A stretch of 64,000 nt of DNA. Origin: Phaeobacter bryozoorum (lineage in GTDB: Bacteria; Pseudomonadota; Alphaproteobacteria; Rhodobacterales; Rhodobacteraceae). The notes under the pieces were generated by a model, which did no database searches, was not told where the DNA came from, and saw only the letters and a program-made list of their open reading frames with translations. Every line of letters begins with the position of its first letter. The first letter of the stretch is position 1. This document shows, piece after piece, positions 61,782 through 64,000 of the stretch. Made by a program: the position numbers and the translations under genes. The stretch lies in the NCBI RefSeq assembly GCF_041893525.1, contig NZ_CP169069.1; one strand, given 5' to 3'.

Positions 61782-62426
61782 TCAACGCTCCAACGTCAGG
61801 ATCGGGGTGCCACGTTCGATCTGATATGCGTGCGCGCCGGATGCACCGACCAGTTGCACCTGAACCTTCTGCACGTTGGGAAAGGCGTCGAAGTAAGCGA
61901 AGCTGATATTCGTCAGGGATGCAGGTTCGGCGCAGTTTAGCATGTAATTTGCATGAAACTCGGCGTGATCTGCTTCTTCGGTGTGATGCTCAGCATGGCC
62001 TTCATGCTCATGGTCATCATGCTTGTCGTCCGCGTGGTCTTTATGACCGTGTTGGTTGTTATCATGCCCGGCATCTTCGGCATGATCCTCATGCACATCT
62101 TGACCGTGGCCACTGGCAGTCTCCAGCTTTGCGCTCGCCTCGCCAACGCTGCACCTAGCGGCGTCCGGCATAACAAACAGGGCCAACGGATCACTGAGCC
62201 GGGCGATTGCAGCATCAACTGCTGAACGATCCGCGGCACTCTTTGCGGCATGTTCAAACCCGACCAGGTCAGCTCCGGGCGCCTGGAACTCCATCAATAC
62301 CGTGCTCCCGTCGATCGCAATGTTCAGCGTGCCAACGCCGTGTTCATGCGCGCCAAGTTGACGGGTGCCCTCGGCCAATGCAGGCAAGGCAGTAACGATT
62401 GCGAGAAGAGAGAGAGTTCGTTTCAT
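61782..62426 (-). CDS. zrgA: His-rich zinc-binding periplasmic protein (DUF2796, ZrgA-like)
   Basis: A 214-residue protein with a signal peptide. The DUF2796 domain starts RQLGAHEHGVGTLNIAIDG, and a strongly His/Asp-rich stretch runs from about 110 to 155 (HGHKDHADDKHDDHEHEGH and similar), a likely zinc sponge. ZrgA proteins are zinc-starvation-induced. The ATG at 62426 starts the signal peptide directly; an earlier in-frame Met adds four residues. It follows zur by 24 bases. Confidence 0.88.
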   Translation of the reverse strand: MKRTLSLLAIVTALPALAEGTRQLGAHEHGVGTLNIAIDGSTVLMEFQAPGADLVGFEHAAKSAADRSAVDAAIARLSDPLALFVMPDAARCSVGEASAKLETASGHGQDVHEDHAEDAGHDNNQHGHKDHADDKHDDHEHEGHAEHHTEEADHAEFHANYMLNCAEPASLTNISFAYFDAFPNVQKVQVQLVGASGAHAYQIERGTPILTLER

Positions 62427-62450
62427 AACAATGTCCAATGTGGAAAATGA

Positions 62451-62837
62451 TCAGGCAGCACAGGTGCCGCATAGGCCGTGGATTTCGACGATATGGCGCA
62501 GGGCTTTAAAGGCATTTCTATCGGTCAGTTCTGTAAGCTTCGGAAGCAGGTCACTACCGTCGTGTTCCTCTACCGATCCGCAGTCTTCGCAGATGGCCAG
62601 AACAGGCACGCTTTCAGCATGGTCGCAGCGACAGGGGACAAAGGCGTTGATTGACTCAAGGCGATGCGCACGCCCCTGATCGGTCAGAGCCGACAGCGTA
62701 CGATAGACTGTCGGCGGCGCTATACTTGGCTCGCTCAGCTGGAGCTGTTCAAGAATTTGATAGGCCGTCATCGGCCTGTCGCAGGCCTTCAACACGGTCA
62801 GGACATCTGATTGGCGTGTCGTTGCGCGCTTTCGCAT
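62451..62837 (-). CDS. zur: Zinc uptake regulator Zur (Fur family)
   Basis: A 128-residue Fur-family repressor. The winged helix is LTVLKACDRPMTAYQILEQL and PPTVYRTLSALTDQGRAHRL. Structural zinc cysteines are in CEDCG and CGTC; sensor-site residues lie around CRCDHAE. It is first in the operon it probably controls, with a near-consensus Zur box 32 bases upstream. Confidence 0.9.
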   Translation of the reverse strand: MRKRATTRQSDVLTVLKACDRPMTAYQILEQLQLSEPSIAPPTVYRTLSALTDQGRAHRLESINAFVPCRCDHAESVPVLAICEDCGSVEEHDGSDLLPKLTELTDRNAFKALRHIVEIHGLCGTCAA

Positions 62838-62868
62838 GATAGCCCCCTTTTGTTGCCCCAGGTTATTA

Positions 62869-62883
62869 TTTTATAATATAACA
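62869..62883. promoter_or_regulatory. Zur box
   Basis: The 15-mer TTTTATAATATAACA matches the alphaproteobacterial Zur consensus TGTTATAnTATAACA at all specified bases but one. It is 31-46 bases before the zur start, in an AT-rich promoter. Confidence 0.7.
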
Positions 62884-62948
62884 AACCGCAAGACTTAAAA
62901 CACCAGACACCGGGACAGCCATACGCAAATCCCGGATCGCTCTTGTCC

Positions 62949-64000
62949 TTAATGGTTGGTCTCGCCCCGCTGCACGGTGAAAAAAAAGTCGCTCCCTAAG
63001 GGGCGATCGGCAACCTCGTCAGGTATAACCTCGGGGCCGCCCAGAAACACGTTGGTGCAGAAATGGGCGTGCATCCTCGAGAGTTTTCGCAACTTTTCAC
63101 CTGTGATTTCCCGAAACAGCGCAAGCATATCCTCGCGCGCCTTGAGTTCGCTGATCCTCTCGCGATGCCTTCGGCAGCAGCCCTCATGTGCAGCGGCAAT
63201 GTCTGGATCTGTCAGCAATCGGGCCAGTTCCTCCTCAAGCGCAGGCATCATGCGCTGGATCGAGCGATCATCTTCGGCGTTGTTGTTCATTCTGAACCAG
63301 TAGGACAATCCCTGATCGCGCTCGACGTGATTCACCCGACCACGGTCGCGTTTGACCAGAAAACTCTCTGCACTGCGCACCGCGTAATGGTTGAGCTGGA
63401 CCAGGTCGTATCCATAGGTCGCGATGGTCGAGCGCCAGCCATTGCGAAATATGTCCCGTGGCATCGGGCGACCCGATCCGTTGACCCATCGAATGTCCTG
63501 CCAGTGCTGTGATTGCAGCCCCTTTGGCCGGTGAACGCCGAGACGTTTGAAGACACCGTTATTTCGAAACAGCGTTTTAAAGCCCCAAGCCTGATGCGGC
63601 CTGCGCGTGACTTCATGGGCGCAGCGCGTAAACTCTCGTGTGACTAACGCGCCGGAGAACCTGGACACATCACTGTTTCCGAACAAGCGCCAGGTCATAG
63701 CGATCATATTCGCGTCACCGATCGCAGCATATAGGTCGCTGAGCCTCCCATTTCCGCATCTAATATTGATGAATTCATCCACATCCATACAGACAAGCCA
63801 ATCCGCGGCGCGAACGACAGGTTCTTCTTCCGCCGCTTGAAACGCGGCGTGCTGCGGCTTCAGGTCGGTTCCGCGATATGGGTTATCCCTGTGCTGGACG
63901 TAGCCCTTGTCCTGTAAAACCCGCAAAAGACTGTCGGTGCCATCGCTGCAGTCATTTGTATAAACAAGGACCTCATCGACGCCGATGGCACGGTGGTAGG
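62949..64000 (-). CDS. Glycosyltransferase family 2/GT92-like protein, 5' end outside window
   Basis: At least 350 residues, open to the window edge on the minus strand; the visible sequence begins near AIGVDEVLVYTNDCSDGTDSL, typical of a GT-A fold. The DxD metal motif is in VCMDVDEFI. Later parts include FKTLFRNNGVFKRLGVHRPKG and NHYAVRSAESFLVKRDRG, as in roseobacter GT2/GT92 proteins of surface polysaccharide clusters. The true N-terminus lies beyond 64000. A cytoplasmic or membrane-associated role in surface glycan synthesis is probable. Confidence 0.88.
   Translation of the reverse strand, partial: YHRAIGVDEVLVYTNDCSDGTDSLLRVLQDKGYVQHRDNPYRGTDLKPQHAAFQAAEEEPVVRAADWLVCMDVDEFINIRCGNGRLSDLYAAIGDANMIAMTWRLFGNSDVSRFSGALVTREFTRCAHEVTRRPHQAWGFKTLFRNNGVFKRLGVHRPKGLQSQHWQDIRWVNGSGRPMPRDIFRNGWRSTIATYGYDLVQLNHYAVRSAESFLVKRDRGRVNHVERDQGLSYWFRMNNNAEDDRSIQRMMPALEEELARLLTDPDIAAAHEGCCRRHRERISELKAREDMLALFREITGEKLRKLSRMHAHFCTNVFLGGPEVIPDEVADRPLGSDFFFTVQRGETNH

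Overview
The window reads as alphaproteobacterial, Rhodobacterales (Roseobacter group), and most like Phaeobacter or a close relative. The evidence is a high-GC sequence with GC-rich codon use, ATGA-type operon overlaps, RTX (calcium-binding) secreted proteins, roseobacter-type ABC transporter sets, and above all a recognisable tropodithietic acid (TDA) biosynthesis locus. From memory, the order tdaA-tdaB-tdaCDE, about a dozen intervening genes, then tdaF-paaZ2 is that of the ca. 262 kb extrachromosomal replicon (chromid) of Phaeobacter inhibens. No replication genes are visible here, so the replicon assignment is inference.

Layout. 1-8.7 kb: a truncated membrane-protein start, a calcineurin-like phosphatase, a DUF3140/DUF5872 pair, a DUF418-type membrane protein with a palindromic operator, an RTX protein, an MltB-type transglycosylase, a ClpP-like membrane protease coupled to a coiled-coil membrane protein, and MgtC. 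8.8-12.7 kb: a compact stressosome operon (RsbR, RsbS, RsbT, a kinase-phosphatase fusion, and an RsbT-like domain fused to an HWE/HisKA_2-type sensor kinase). 12.7-16.7 kb: amino-acid catabolism genes (M20 hydrolase, a frameshifted PLP ammonia-lyase, Lrp/AsnC) and a second MltB-type enzyme.

16.7-37.7 kb: the TDA region. paaZ2 (aldehyde dehydrogenase domain lacking both catalytic residues) and tdaF lie on the plus strand. tdaA (LysR), tdaB (GST), tdaC (prephenate dehydratase-like), tdaD (thioesterase), tdaE (flavoprotein) and the resistance genes tdaR1-tdaR3 lie on the minus strand. Between the two arms sit a vanadium haloperoxidase-like/DoxX-like/unknown operon, a DASS transporter, a TrmO-like gene and a four-gene peptide/metal-type ABC importer. 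A strong palindrome upstream of tdaC is the best candidate for the TdaA-responsive operator. The paaABCDE, paaIJK, patB/malY and cysI functions that the pathway also needs are not in the window.

38-46.7 kb: a HypT-like LysR, a full dipeptide-type ABC transporter, a second RTX gene with a CtrA-type box, and a DUF995 protein. 46.8-48.3 kb: tRNA-Arg(ACG), a Ner-like DNA-binding protein and an IS3-family relic with an internal deletion, marking a mobile-DNA scar. 48.3-50.3 kb: YceI and a tandem SnoaL protein next to a divergent HxlR regulator. 50.3-59.1 kb: a LuxR-type regulator between an ALDH/SnoaL operon and a branched-chain-type ABC transporter plus class II deacetylase operon; the same 18-bp palindrome stands before both operons. 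59.3-62.9 kb: a Zur-controlled zinc acquisition operon (zur, His-rich ZrgA-like protein, ABC ATPase and permease, DUF3299) with a near-consensus Zur box. The window ends inside a glycosyltransferase gene.
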